64,000 nucleotides of DNA from Aradus depressus. Lineage: Eukaryota > Arthropoda > Insecta > Hemiptera > Aradidae. The position numbers were made by a program, and so were the translations under genes. Shown here one piece after another: positions 1 to 11,655 of this stretch. The notes beneath the pieces are model-generated. The model was not told where the DNA came from and ran no database searches. It was given only the letters and a program-made list of their open reading frames with translations. The DNA is taken from positions 51,725,087 to 51,789,086 of the forward strand of contig OY759216.1 in assembly GCA_963662175.1 (NCBI GenBank), read 5' to 3'. Each line of letters opens with the position of its first letter. The first letter of the stretch is position 1.

Positions 1-144
1 TATAACAGGAATGAAGTGAAATGAAAACACTCTTCAAAGCGACATCGCAGTTTTGATTTGACGGAATAAGCAAATTTCCACTTACGAGAGAGAATATCGA
101 AAAGAAAAAAAAAAGTTTAAATTTTTTTATTGTTCCTATTGTCT

Positions 145-339
145 TCAAGAAGTGGGGAAGGGATTAGAAAAATTAATTCCTTTATTAGTTATAATTTTTT
201 CAAAAAGAGATGAGCTATAGTTATATCGAAAATATTCTTTCTTTCTGGTATCGTAATCATGACTAGTATTGTTGAGAGGGAACATATTTTTATTTTTCCT
301 AATAACCATTAATGTTTTAAATATAAACAGCGCAGGCAT
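145..339 (-). pseudogene. LINE ORF2 C-terminal remnant (HxYxTR type)
   Basis: A minus-strand frame of 64 codons carries the peptide SHDYDTRKKEYFRY followed by SLFEKIITNKGINFSNPFP. The H-D-Y-D-T-R block, then an F-E-K and a K-G-I-N block, is the usual extreme C terminus of jockey/CR1-group non-LTR retrotransposon reverse transcriptases. The same segment recurs in better condition at 43209-43445, which ends properly with a stop. Only the tail of the element is present, so this is a 5'-truncated, decayed copy whose 3' UTR would lie to the left of base 145 and beyond the window. Family placement inside the non-LTR group is uncertain. Confidence 0.55.
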
Positions 340-340
340 A

Positions 341-1079
341 GTCAGGATTTAAAGTTTTTTTTAAGTATTTCTCTGCAGCTTGTTCTTGGAGTAATATGGA
401 TAGATTCCCGGGGGTAGGGGAGGTTTTTACAAAAATGGAAAATACTCGTCTAGAGTTTACAAAATAGTCACAATATCAAAACAATATACAAAATTTAAAT
501 TAAAGAAATATATTCTCATTACTCACTCAGGCTAGTGAGCACACCTATAAAAATGGCAGTGGGTAAAATATCAATTTTTTCTGCGATCCAAGAATATTAG
601 TGTAGATGTGGTAAACAGGCTGGTTCCCATTTTGCCCACAAAAACCGATATTTGTCTTTTTATAAAGTGGAATTCTGGTAGAGTTTTATTTCTGTACGGA
701 GTTCCGCGCGATCAGCAAAACTTTCAAATAATGCCTTGACAACAATGAAGGCACTAAGCGAAGAAATATAATAGTAATGGATGGAAAATAAATCTCACGC
801 AGTATTGGTTAGCGTAAAAAAGTAGTTTTTATATGTAGATGAGGCAGTATGTTCAGAGCTCGTCCTTTGTGCCCGATTGGGAGTGTACAGGTCGTTAAGC
901 CAAACACCTAAGTTTGGAACAAAGCACAAAAAATATTATTAAATGAAATTAATACTTCAAACTAAATTTAGTGTACATTATAATAATTTGAAGTGTAAAA
1001 AATAATTAAAGCCTCCTTCAAAGCCCCAGATTCATCGCTTCCATTAGGGATATCGCAGAAGAATCAAAGAATGAATAGT
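341..1079. other. Unassigned AT-rich stretch
   Basis: No coding frame, splice-bounded exon, or recognisable repeat was found here. Composition is AT-rich and unremarkable. Confidence 0.4.
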
Positions 1080-1084
1080 GAAAA

Positions 1085-1560
1085 ATAACCGGGGGAGGGC
1101 CTTGCGTGTCAGAACTCAGCTGAGGGAAGCCAAGATGATGATCAGGCCAGTAGTGTCAAACGCCATAGAGATGTGAGTCCTCTCCAAAGTCAAACGAACA
1201 CTCTCCTTAAGTCGCTGAACAGAAAATACTAAGGTCTTTATGCGTACAAGGGCAGTGGCGAATAAGGACGAACATTGAACTAGGAGCGCTGTACGCAGAG
1301 AAGAAACTCATGGTCTTTGGTGGGCGAACAAAGGCTAAGGATGGTTCAGACATGTCGAAAAGACGAACCTTCAGAGAGTGTAGAGAAAGATCCACTCCGG
1401 TAAGTCAGGAGGCAGAAAAATAAAATGGAAGAAAGAGATGGCTGGACGATGTGGCGGAAGATCTACAAGAGAAGGGATTGAGAAGATGGCAAGAAGAATA
1501 GTAATGTCTACTTGAGGAGGACCAAGTTCTACTAAGACTATAGCGCACGGACTAACTAAC
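1085..1560 (+). pseudogene. Decayed non-LTR retrotransposon RT C terminus
   Basis: Conceptual translation gives, with frameshifts, a block like RTNIELGALYAEKKLMVF, a RWFRHVEK-like block near 1340-1360, and then an in-frame GRKRWLDDVAEDLQEKG at about 1429-1480, ending RRWQEE and a stop. The R/K-R-W-L-D-D-V-x-x-D-L...G...W signature is the familiar C-terminal end of endonuclease/reverse-transcriptase LINE polyproteins in insects. Neither endonuclease nor RT catalytic motifs are present, so the copy is 5'-truncated and inactive. Confidence 0.6.
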
Positions 1561-2140
1561 TTTATTAATTATGTAAAATATAAAAAGAGGTAGTAGCTAA
1601 ATATCTCCTTTTTCTAGCCCTAATTAGGAATTAGCAACCAATATCTTACTATAAAACTCTTTTTTAAACAATAAGACTCTATTTTTATATACCAATTGTT
1701 GTAATGACTTTCTCCTGGAATCTCTTCAAGATCGCGTTCACATGGTGTTGGTGAGACCACACAGCAAGGTTCTCAAATTCAAAATTACTATTTTATTACA
1801 ATTCATCCCATATTTATAACTATAATTTATTTTTGTTCACCTTCCGCTTCAATCTTTTATGTTACTTTCACAAGTTATATAAGTTGCAGCTCAACAATTT
1901 ATTGTTTAATAGAAATGTTGCTTTCATTAAGGCAATTCGAATTAAAGTGATATCTATAATTATTTTTTAATGCTCGATAAAAAAGTTTATTATGAACAAT
2001 AAAAGTTTTGTTCCAAGGGAAATATTATAAACAAGGTTTGACGTCAAGTTTAAAGTTTTAATTTATTGTTCTTGTCTTTCAGAGGATTTCTGTATAATTC
2101 AACTTATGTGCTAGTCAGCTAGTTATTACTTGTTATTTAT

Positions 2141-2421
2141 GACTCATGGCCGGGCTTTAACTACAAGGTCATATCGCCTACTACCAGAGTGCTCTTTCGT
2201 CACTCTGGTGGACATGAGTCCGACTCTACTACGGGAGTTCTATATATTGCCTACCCTAAATTTTATTCACCTAGGATATGGGTCTTTAACGAATACCTGA
2301 CATCGTACATGCACGGGAAAATCATTTAACGTCCCATCCGAAGGACGGCCTACTTAACTTTATTTTACCTCCCAGATAAAATAAACTAAGGGCCTCGTTT
2401 GGGGATCTCGTTCGAACCCAC
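2141..2421 (-). repeat. tRNA-derived SINE, family A, minus copy
   Basis: Minus-strand copy of the window's commonest SINE. It begins (reading plus) with GACTCATGGCCGGGCTTTAA and contains the family blocks CATATCGCCTACTACCAGAG, CCCATCCGAAGGACGG and TTCGAACCCA (reverse of the tRNA B box). The 5' tRNA head beyond the B box has been lost, so it is a truncated copy and cannot be transcribed by its own promoter. Confidence 0.8.
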
Positions 2422-3466
2422 GGTGCCCTCAGGTTGGCAAGATCTATGGAAACTATCTTCATATTTTCAACAATCATGCTCTATTAAAGAAATTTAATTG
2501 TTCCACAAAACTTATGGTTTAATTACCTACGTCAGCGAACGAAAAATATCAACGTAAATATTTGATATTTGTATAATTTATCAGTGAAGAAATTCGAACT
2601 TATTGTTTATCACTTTATTACAATAAACCCAAATAGCTTTACAATTATTATGTATGCAAACTCCTATAACTTTTGAGATTGTGTTTTTTTCTTGTGTTCA
2701 CAAGAAATGAATTAAACAAATAGAATAGAAATAAGGACAAATTAACAATAATTGTCTGACCTAAGAGGCATAACAACGAGGAGGCGAATGAACAACCAGC
2801 GGATGGGATGACACAAGATATGACATGGAAGGGAGGAAAAAAATGAATAAGTGATTTGAGAGGAAGACACCGAATGGTGATCCCTCACAGTGTCACCAAC
2901 AATGAGGAGATCTCTGTGCCTAACTCTCTGTAACCTTCTTGGCGGATTGTGCAGAAAAATAATTTTAAATCCTTATTTTCTTTAAAAAGTCTATTTTATA
3001 CTGAGCATGAAATAAACACAAAAACAAGTTAAACGAGTTAAAGGTCATTAAAACTTCACAAAATGTAAAATCCTTAGTTTCAGCAATGCTTCTCTGCCGT
3101 TGTGCCTACATGTATCGCGAGGTAAATAAAATACATTGTTAATTATTCAACATAAAGCAAAATACGAAATCATACAATAATAAATAAAAAAATTGGGCAA
3201 TGTAGGTGGAACTTCCATTTTTTATTTCTTATTTATAAGTTTACTTTTAAATCTCTCAGCGCTGACGAACGCACGAACTGAGGTCCGACCATGTTCTCAT
3301 GTTACATCCTTATTCAACTTTTGAATTAACATAACAGTTAATAGAATGTCAATATCTAAGGAAAAAAAGTTAAAAGAAAATAAACAAAAAAAAACAAAGT
3401 AATTCTCATCAAATCCTTCTTTTATAGGGAATAATACACAAATGACATAAATTTCAAAATCATTAC

Positions 3467-6172
3467 TAGTTATTGTCATCATATTTAATATTATTTTAAT
3501 CACTTCTGTATTAGAATCATTTCATTTTAGTCCAATCTCCTTATTGTCAACATATTTAATATTATTTTAATCCCTTCTGTATTAGAATCATTTCATTTTA
3601 GTCCAATCTCCTTATTGTCAACATATTTAATATTATTTTAATCGCTTCTGTATTAGAATCATTTCATTTTAGTCCAATCTCCTTATTGTCATCATATTTA
3701 ATATTATTTTAATCACTGCTGTATTAGAATCATTTCATTTTAGTCCAGTCTCCTTATTGTCAACATATTTAATATTATTTTAATCCCTTCTGTATTAGAA
3801 TCATTTCATTTTAGTCCAATCTCCTCATTGTCAACATATTTAATATTATTTTAACCGCTTCTGTATTTGAGTCATTTTCTTTTAGTCCAATCTCCTCATT
3901 GTCAACATATTTAATATTATTTTAATCCCTTCTGTATTAGAATCATTTCATTTTAGTCCAATCTCCTTATTGTCAACATATTTAATATTATTTTAATCGC
4001 TTCTGTATTAGAATAATTTCATTTTAGTCCAATCTCCTCATTGTCAACATATTTAATATTATTTTTACCGCTTCTGTATTAGAATCATTTAATTTTAGTC
4101 CAGTCTCCTTATTGTCAACATATTTAATATTATTTTAATCACTGCTGTATTAGAATAATTTCATTTTAGTCCAATCTTCTCATTGTCAACATATTTAATA
4201 TTATTTTTACCGCTTCTGTATTAGAATCATTTAATTTTAGTCCAATCTCCTCATTGTCAACATATTTAATATTATTTTAATCCCTTCTGTATTAGAATCA
4301 TTTCATTTTAGTCCAATCTCCTTATTGTCAACATATTTAATATTATTTTAATCCCTTCTGTATTAGAATCATTTCATTTTAGTCCAATCTCCTTATTGTC
4401 AACATATTTAATATTATTTTAATCGCTTCTGTATTAGAATAATTTCATTTTAGTCCAATCTCCTCATTGTCAACATATTTAATATTATTTATACCGCTTC
4501 TGTATTAGAATCATTTAATTTTAGTCCAGTCTCCTTATTGTCAACATATTTAATATTATTTTAATCACTGCTGTATTAGAATAATTTCATTTTAGTCCAA
4601 TCTTCTCATTGTCAACATATTTAATATTATTTTTACCGCTTCTGTATTAGAATCATTTCATTTTAGTCCAATCTCCTTATTGTCAACATATTTAATATTA
4701 TTTTAATCGATTCTGTATTAGAATAATTTCATTTTTGTCCAATCTCCTCATTGTCAACATATTTAATATTATTTTAATCCCTTCTGTATTAGAATCATTT
4801 CATTTAAGTCCAATCTCCTCATTGTCAACATATTTAATATTATTTTTACCGCTTCTGTATTAGAATCATTTAATTTTAGTCCATTCTCCTCATTGTCAAC
4901 ATATTTAATATTATTTTAATCACTGCTGTATTAGAATCATTTCATTTTAGTCCAATCTCCTTATTGTCAACATATTTAATATAATTTTAATCGCTTCTGT
5001 ATTAGAATAATTTCATTTTAGTCCAATCTCCTTATTGTCAACATATTTAATATTATTTTAATCCCTTATGTATTAGAATCATTTCATTTTAGTCCAATCT
5101 CCTTATTGTCAACATATTTAATATTATTTTAACCGCTTCTGTATTTGAGTCATCTTCTTTTAGTCCAATCTCCTCATTGTCAACATATTTAATATTATTT
5201 TAATCGCTTCTGTATTAGAATCATTTCATTTTAGTCCAGTCTCCTTATTGTCAACATATTTAATATTATTTTAATCCCTTCTGTATTAGAATCATTTCAT
5301 TTTAGTCCAATCTCCTCATTGTCAACATATTTAATATTATTTTAACCGCTTCTGTATTTGAGTCATTTTCTTTTAGTCCAATCTCCTTATTGTCAACAAA
5401 TTTAATATTATTTTAATCGCTTCTGTATTAGAATAATTTCATTTTAGTCCAATCTCCTCATTGTCAACATATTTAATATTATTTTAATCCCTTCTGTATT
5501 AGAATCATTTCATTTTAGTCCAATCTCCTCATTGTCAACATATTTAATATTATTTTAACCGTTTCTGTATTTGAGTCATTTTCTTTTAGTCCAATCTCCT
5601 CATTGTCAACATATTTAATATTATTTTAATCCCTTCTGTATTAGAATCATTTCATTTTAGTCCAATCTCCTTATTGTCAACATATTTAATATTATTTTAA
5701 TCCCTTCTGTATTAGAATCATTTCATTTTAGTCCAATCTCCTCATTGTCAACATATTTAATATTATTTTTACCGCTTCTGTATTTGAGTCATTTCATTTT
5801 AGTCCAATCTCCTCATTGTCAACATATTTAATATTATTTTAATCACTGCTGTATTAGAATCATTTAATTTTAGTTCAGTCTCCTCATTGTCAACATATTT
5901 AATATTATTTTAACCGCTTCTGTATTTGAATCATTTCCTTTTAGTCCAGTCTCCTCATTGTCAACATATTTAATATTATTTTAATCACTTCTGTATTAGA
6001 AGCATTTAATTTTAGTCCAATCTCCTCATTGTCAACATATTTAATATTATTTTAATCACTTCTGTATTAGAAGCATTTAATTTTAGTTCAGTCTCCTCAT
6101 TGTCAACCTAATTAATATTATTTTAATCACTTCTGTATTTGAATCATTTAGTTTTAGTCCAGTCTCCTCTTT
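3467..6172. repeat. 71-bp minisatellite array, about 38 copies
   Basis: The block CATATTTAATATTATTTTAA returns every 71 bases from about 3478 to 6120 (for example 3481, 3552, 3623). Units differ at a few fixed positions: TAATCCCTTCTG, TAATCACTGCTG, TTACCGCTTCTG and AACCGCTTCTGTATTTGAGTC variants. The variants are not random: the ACTGCTG unit followed by the AATCTTCTC unit returns after 425 bases (4141 and 4566), about six units, a higher-order repeat. The array carries no open coding frame. A similar ~95-bp sequence (ACTTCCATTTTTTATTT...) flanks both sides at about 3208-3298 and 6800-6893. Confidence 0.95.
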
Positions 6173-7177
6173 CAAGGATTTAATCATTAGCCTAACACTT
6201 TTTCTCAATGCTAACCCTAATGGTTTCTAACCTTTTGCATACATAAAGATGTGAAGGGGTTAAGAATAGTTATTTTCTCTTCGGAATCAATTTCAAATAA
6301 TCACTAAAAAATTCCTGTTATAGTAATAATTACTGTAGTAATAATTATTATGAAAAATATTAATTAGACAAGTTCATTGAATCACTTATTCAATTCTAGT
6401 AATTGAATAAGTTGATTCAATTACTACAATTTTTTCAAGATTATGTTGAGGTTTAAATACCTATCTTCTGACAACCAACTTCATTATTTTGACTTTCTTC
6501 TGTTTTTTGTTCACTCTCACTACAGGTGCGACAACTTGTTCCATATTTTTAATACTAAAGGAATTTAAAAGTAAACTTATGGAAAAGGAATACTACAGGG
6601 AGTACTACCCGATGTAGATCCTATGCCAAAAAATATATTTGACAAATTGTCGTGACTTTAAAGGAGTGAAAAAAAATCGGGACTTCAAATTCAACTTCAT
6701 TATTTTGAATGTTTTCCCTTTTTTTGTTTACTCTCTCTAAAGATGTGACACTCTGTCACATATTTTAGGCAAAGTGTCAATAAGGGTGATACTTCCATTT
6801 TTTATTTATTATTCTTAAACTTACGATAAAATCCCTCTGCAACATTTGCCCTGAATGCACTTAAAACTTAGGATTGACCATGTTCACAGGAAATGTTAAT
6901 TCGAAATCCTATGTTTTCACTTTTCTCTTAGAAGATGTTGACAAAATGAATTAAGATTTTCGAGTTTGTGGGGAAGGGGATTTCCAATAACGTTATGTTT
7001 TTATTCATTTTTGAATAACTATAAAAACAATAACTATGTCACTGATGTTTCAAATTTTATAGATACTGAGGATGGACTTGCAGCTCAATACGTCTATGAA
7101 AAAAAAAAAAAAAAAAAAAAGTTTTAAAATAAAGCGGGAGACGAAAAGAGCTGCAACGAAAAAACACAACTGAATTA
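6173..7177. repeat. Minisatellite right flank with local duplications
   Basis: Two related ~80-bp segments (about 6470-6553 and 6689-6768) share TTCATTATTTTGA and a T-rich run then a C-A-rich block, so the flank is itself a short tandem duplication. A 21-base A run lies near 7099-7120. No coding sequence was recognised. Confidence 0.5.
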
Positions 7178-7600
7178 AATTTAGATAAATATAACTTTGA
7201 ACATTTAACGTTGCTGAAGTGGAAGATTGCGGACAAAGAAATGTACAAATGGCGTGAATCATGTGACAATGGACGTCAACTCCTCATAGAGATTCAAAAT
7301 AGTTTAGAAAGACAATAATGAAATTAAAATGTAATAAGGATAATGAGTTATTTTATTCCGCTCCATTCAAGACAATTAGCCATCCGCGCGCGCAACATAC
7401 TGTAATATTTGAAAAAACAAAATAAAAAAAACAGTTCCATGTTGTGAGCTATCAACAGTTTAATTTTTTTCAAAAATCACCACCAAATGTTGTTCACCCT
7501 CGAATCCCTTCGACTGACGTATTGACAACCGAGATTTTAAAATAAAAATGCTATCCTATGATCTAGGAGACTACTATGTCTAGGTCGATGAGATGAAAGG
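7178..7600 (+). repeat. Dispersed 0.42-kb direct repeat, copy 1
   Basis: Nearly identical to 11243-11630: shared blocks include AACGTTGCTGAAGTGGAA, GACAAAGAAATGTACAAATG and ATTAGCCATCCGCGCGCGCA. The two copies are in the same orientation about 4.06 kb apart. Protein potential is not evident; it may be the end of an unidentified transposable element or a duplicated anonymous segment. Confidence 0.8.
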
Positions 7601-7804
7601 TTCAAAGATTGATGTAAGTTAAAGTTCAACCACCATAAAGTCCGTTTTTAAAAAGAACTTTATTATTTAGATTACAAAATACACTAATTGCTCTAATTAT
7701 AATTTATTCTTAATTATAAAAAGTAAAACAAAGGTACTATGAACAGAAACTATCTGTTCGGTACGAGCACTGAGGATAGAATGATTCTGTGGGAAGAGAG
7801 TCCC

Positions 7805-8085
7805 TGGGAGGGCAGCTTATCTTAAGCTGACCTCAGCCTTATTTTTAAGTAAATTGGCAGAAAAGGTGGATATAACTCCTCCCCCCTTAGAAGGAAGCAT
7901 CCCCTGGCATGATTGGAGGGTGGCTCTGGTCAGTGGTTTCTGCGCTATCGAACTTTTGCAGCCCACTACGAAAAACTCACCAGAAACTTCCATGAAGGTC
8001 TGCCAGCCTGCTCTGGAACGGTCCACTACAGTCTCGGCCAGCCTGTAGCTCTCAGACTGCAGCCGAGACTGTACCACGATTTTTT
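7805..8085. other. GC-richer unassigned block
   Basis: This ~280-bp block is clearly richer in GC than its surroundings and is open in a minus frame (about 86 codons) and a plus frame. On the minus strand a possible donor GTGAGT follows GAAGTTTCTG near 7985. The protein is not recognised and no good acceptor was found, so neither host exon nor transposon origin can be claimed. Confidence 0.3.
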
Positions 8086-8379
8086 ATTTTAATTTAATTA
8101 TTCTTCATTTGTCATTTTGTGTAATTAACATGTTTAGTACTGGTCAAAATAAAAATGTAGTCTCATTTGTGATAAATGAATATCTCAGGCTTTCATTACA
8201 AATTCAATTGCTTATAAATTATGTTATCAAAATAGCTTTTTAAATTTTAGCTTCAACATTTGTCATATTTTTGTCACTCCTGAAAAATAAGGTTTTTCGA
8301 CATATGAAGTTGTGTTTCAAACAGATCGGTGTATAAAAAGAGTAGCAAATATTGAACAAATAATGGCTGTCTGTCTTAC

Positions 8380-8479
8380 CTGGAAGCCCGGGTGGTCCTA
8401 CGTCTCCAAAGGTTCTCTTGATCCCCGCACTGCCTGGCCAGCCAGGAGGTCCCGGAGGTCCAGCATTACCTGCATCACC
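8380..8479 (-). CDS. Single collagen (type IV-like) triple-helix exon
   Basis: The minus strand reads TTTTTTCTAG | exon | GTAAGACAG, a strong acceptor and donor around 100 bases. The exon translates without a stop to GDAGNAGPPGPPGWPGSAG followed by IKRTFGDVGPPGLP and a split Gly codon, i.e. Gly-X-Y repeats with one interruption (IKRTF), which is typical of basement-membrane (type IV) collagens rather than fibrillar ones. It ends after the first base of a codon, as collagen exons often do. Collagen IV chains trimerise in the secretory pathway and form the basement-membrane network. No other Gly-X-Y exon was found in the window, so it is either one exon of a gene with very long introns or an isolated relic. 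The intact frame and splice sites favour a functional exon (inference). Confidence 0.7.
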
Positions 8480-8574
8480 CTAGAAAAAATACACACTCTT
8501 AACATTCAGCTTTGGATAATAGTATCCAAATGGTCAATTAACTGCAGTTAACAGTAAGTCCATTCGTGTTGTAT

Positions 8575-10290
8575 TCGCCGAGGAAAATCTAGCCGAGGTA
8601 CTTAGGTCAGATGTTTGAATCAGTGAGTTAAAATGAACCTTGAGCACGTCGTCCTTCGGACGGGACTTTCCATATATATCTGAATCTGTCGTATCAGTTT
8701 TAATAAATATTAAATCTATAAACCATTAGATAGCGCGAATTTTTATGAATGGGATAATATGAAGTTAGCTCGACATTTTTTGAAAAACATTTTTATTTCG
8801 ATTTTTGTGTAGGATTCAGATAATCCGGTGGTTCTCTTTCTGTTTTAACAATATTAAATCTATAAACCGTTTAAGAGCGAGAAATTTGAAGAATGGATTC
8901 TACCGAGCTCAGGATCGCCACTTAGAAATCTAGCTGAGGCACTTAGGTCAGATGTTTTAATAACTTTGAGCATGTCGTCCTTCGGATGGGACTTTAAGCG
9001 ATGATTCAGGGCTTTTTCGAATGTGAGGTACTCGATAATGAGACGTATGTTATGAAAATAAACCTGGGAAGGTGAAATTTCACTTAGGTTGAAAATAACC
9101 TTGAGCACGTCGTCTTTCGGATGGGACTTTCCGGATATATCTGAATCTGTCGTATCAGTTTTAAAAAAAATTGTTGAATAGGATAATATGAAGTTAGCTC
9201 GACTTTTTTTGAAAAAAAAATTTTTTTCGATGTTTGTGTAGGATTCTGATAATCCGGTCGTTCACTATCAGGTTTAACAAATATTAAATCTATAAACCGT
9301 TAAAAAGCGAGAAATTTGAAGAATGGAGTCTACCGAGCTTAGGATCGCCAATTAGAAATCTAGCTGAGGCACTTAGGTCAGATGTTTTAATCGGGAAGTT
9401 AAAAATACCTTTGAGCACGTCGTCCTTCGGATGGGACTTTCAGCGATGATCCAGGGCTTTTTCGAATGTGAGGTACTCGATAATGAGACGTACGTTAAGT
9501 AAATAAACTTCGGTAGGTGAAATTTCGCTTACGTTTAAAATAAACTTGAGCACGACGTCCTTCGGATGGGACTTTCCTGATTTATATGAATCTGTCGTAT
9601 CAGTTTCAAAAAATATATAGCCTATAAACCGTTAAATAGCGCGAATTTTGATGAATGTGATAATATGAAGTTAGGCCGACTTTTTTTGAAAAACATTTTT
9701 ATTTGATTTTTGTGTAGGATTCAGATAATCCGGTCGTTCTCTATCAGTTTTAACAAATATTAAATCTATAAACCGTTTAAAAGCGAGAAATTTGAAGAAT
9801 GGATTCTACCGAGCTCAATAAAGCCACTTAGAAATCTAGCTGAGGCACTTAGGTCAGATGGTTTAATTGAAAAGTTAAAAATAACTTTGAGCACGTCCTC
9901 CTTCGGATGGGACTTTAAGCGATGATTCAGGGATTCATCGAATCTGAGGTACTCGATAATGAGACGTATGTTATGTAAATAAACCTGGGTAGGTGAAATT
10001 TCACTTAGGTTGAAAATAACCTTGAGCACGTCGTCCTTCGGATGGGACTTTCCGGATATATCTGAATTTGTCGTATCAGTTTTTAAAAAAATTGTTGAAT
10101 GGGATAATATGAAGTTAGCTCGACTTTTTTTGAAAAACATTTTTATTTCAATTTTTGTGTAGGATTCTGAAAATCCGGTCGTTCTCTATCAGTTTTAACA
10201 AATATTAAATCTATAAACAGTTAAAAAGCGAGAAATTTGAGAATGGAGTCTACCGAGCTCAGGATCGCCACTTAGAAATCTAGCTGAGGC
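8575..10290. repeat. ~460-bp tandem repeat derived from SINE sequence, ~3.7 copies
   Basis: The block CACGTCGTCCTTCGGATGGG followed by ACTTTCC recurs at about 8645, 9106, 9552 and 10026 (spacing 446-474), alternating with a second version followed by ACTTTAAGCGATGATTCAGG or TCAGCGATG at about 8971, 9417 and 9893. Each unit also carries TCTGTCGTATCAGTTTTAA, GATAATCCGGTCGTTCTCTA and AAATCTAGCTGAGGCACTTA. The CCTTCGGATGGGAC...AAGCGATG...GAGGTACTCG... core matches the middle of SINE family A, so the satellite seems to have grown from two half-SINE modules. Small open frames in it are by-products. Confidence 0.85.
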
Positions 10291-10298
10291 AGTTAGGT

Positions 10299-10690
10299 CC
10301 ACAACGCCTACCGTACTGTCTCCACGGCTGCGCTGCAGGTGCTGGCGGGGGCCCCACCCATAGACCTAGTCTTGGATGGGGCCGTCGCCTCGTACTTCTG
10401 TAGACGCGGCTTACCAATAGAGGCAGACACGGACGTGGCCTTGCGTCAAGCCCTGGAAGGGGAGATGCAAGGACGGGCGAAACCAGAGCGTCTGAGGGGC
10501 ATTGTTCAGGAATGGATCGTAGAAAGATGGCAACAGCGTTGGGCGCGATCGACAGATGGCCGAACAACCTTCGCCTATTTGCCGGACGTCCAGACGCGCC
10601 TTGACTCTCCATGGGTACAACCAGACCATTGGACGTCACAGATGCTATCAGGTCACGGCCACTTCAGCGCCATGCTCTTCTTCTTTTGTC
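10299..10690 (+). pseudogene. R1-clade LINE ORF2 C-terminal fragment
   Basis: From CAC at 10300 the plus frame reads NAYRTVSTAALQVLAGAPP, then IDLVLDGAV..., WIVERWQQRWARSTDGR and QMLSGHGHF before a stop at 10693-10695. The order AYRTVS - AGxPPIDL - W/E-rich block - LSGHGxF is the same as in the LINE at the window's right end (AYRTVS near 63480 and LTGHGGF near 63822), but the sequence differs, so this is another R1-type family. It lacks endonuclease, reverse transcriptase and the terminal CCHC motif. It is abutted on the left by the ~460-bp satellite. Confidence 0.75.
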
Positions 10691-11242
10691 TCTAATATAA
10701 ATGTGAAGATGGACAGACGTGCCACATGACACAAAGAATGATATAAGAAATTGTTATTCTTTATGTAATAAAACATATAAAGAATGTATAGAAATATTAA
10801 TTTAAAAAAATAGTAAATCCAAATAAATAAAAATGAACATCTTGGCAAAAGATACTAATTAAAAGAAAAAAATATGATTAACTATAAAAGAAAAGACAAA
10901 CCTGATGATATATGGTGGGGGAAAAAATGGCGAGGAGGGCCGAAGAAGCCAACTCGTGGTAGTATCTTGGAGGATCTTGGAGGAGGTAGTGTAGTATGGT
11001 TTTGGAAGATCTTGGAGGAGGTGTGGTGTGAATTGGGAGAGCGTAGAAGGAGGTGGAGTGATTAAGAAGAGCAAAGAAGAAGGTCATACGGAAAGTATCT
11101 TCGAGAAGATGGAGGACATCACAGTGATATGAAGGAGTGTGTTTTGGAAGAAGATGCCCTGAGTTGCCAGAATTGTTATAACCCAGATAAATATCATTTA
11201 ATATTTTATTTTGACATTTGGCAAAATTATATTTTGAATTAA
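10691..11242. other. Purine-rich stretch without recognised gene
   Basis: Between about 10900 and 11160 the plus strand is strongly G/A-rich, with a short imperfect repeat of GATCTTGGAGGAGGT at about 10973 and 11010. Open frames here follow the base bias and match no family I know. Confidence 0.4.
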
Positions 11243-11655
11243 GATTAGATAAATAAATTTGAATATTTAACGTTGCTGAAGTGGAACATTGCGGACAAAG
11301 AAATGTACAAATGGCATGAATCATGTGACAATGGACGCGCACTCCTCATAGAGATTCCAAATAGTTTAGAAAGACAATAATGAAATTAAAATGTAATAAG
11401 GATAATGAGATATTTTATTCCGCTCCATTCAAGACAATTAGCCATCCGCGCGCGCAACATACTATATTTGAAAAAACAAAACAAAAAAAACTGTTCCATG
11501 TGTGAGCTATCAACAGTTTAATTTTTTTCAAAAATCACCACCAAATGTTGTTCACCCTCGAACCCCTTCGACTGACGTATTGACAACCGAGATTTTAAAA
11601 TAAAAATGCTCTCCTATGATCTATTACTTTATTATTGACTATTATGTCTAGGTCG
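11243..11655 (+). repeat. Dispersed 0.42-kb direct repeat, copy 2
   Basis: Partner of the copy at 7178-7600, differing by a few substitutions and small indels (for example GGCATGAATC against GGCGTGAATC). Homology fades near 11630, after TAAAATAAAAATGCT. No function assigned. Confidence 0.8.

Noticed and set aside
3467..6172. CRISPR-like array
   Set aside because: Units are contiguous 71-bp repeats without unique spacers, in eukaryotic DNA.
9766..10140. 124-codon minus-strand frame with internal repeats (SHPKDDVLKVIFNLSEISP)
   Set aside because: Its repetition is that of the ~460-bp satellite; the frame is broken in the neighbouring units.
10339..10695. Independent host gene
   Set aside because: The protein is the C-terminal end of an R1-type ORF2, lacking any start or promoter of its own.
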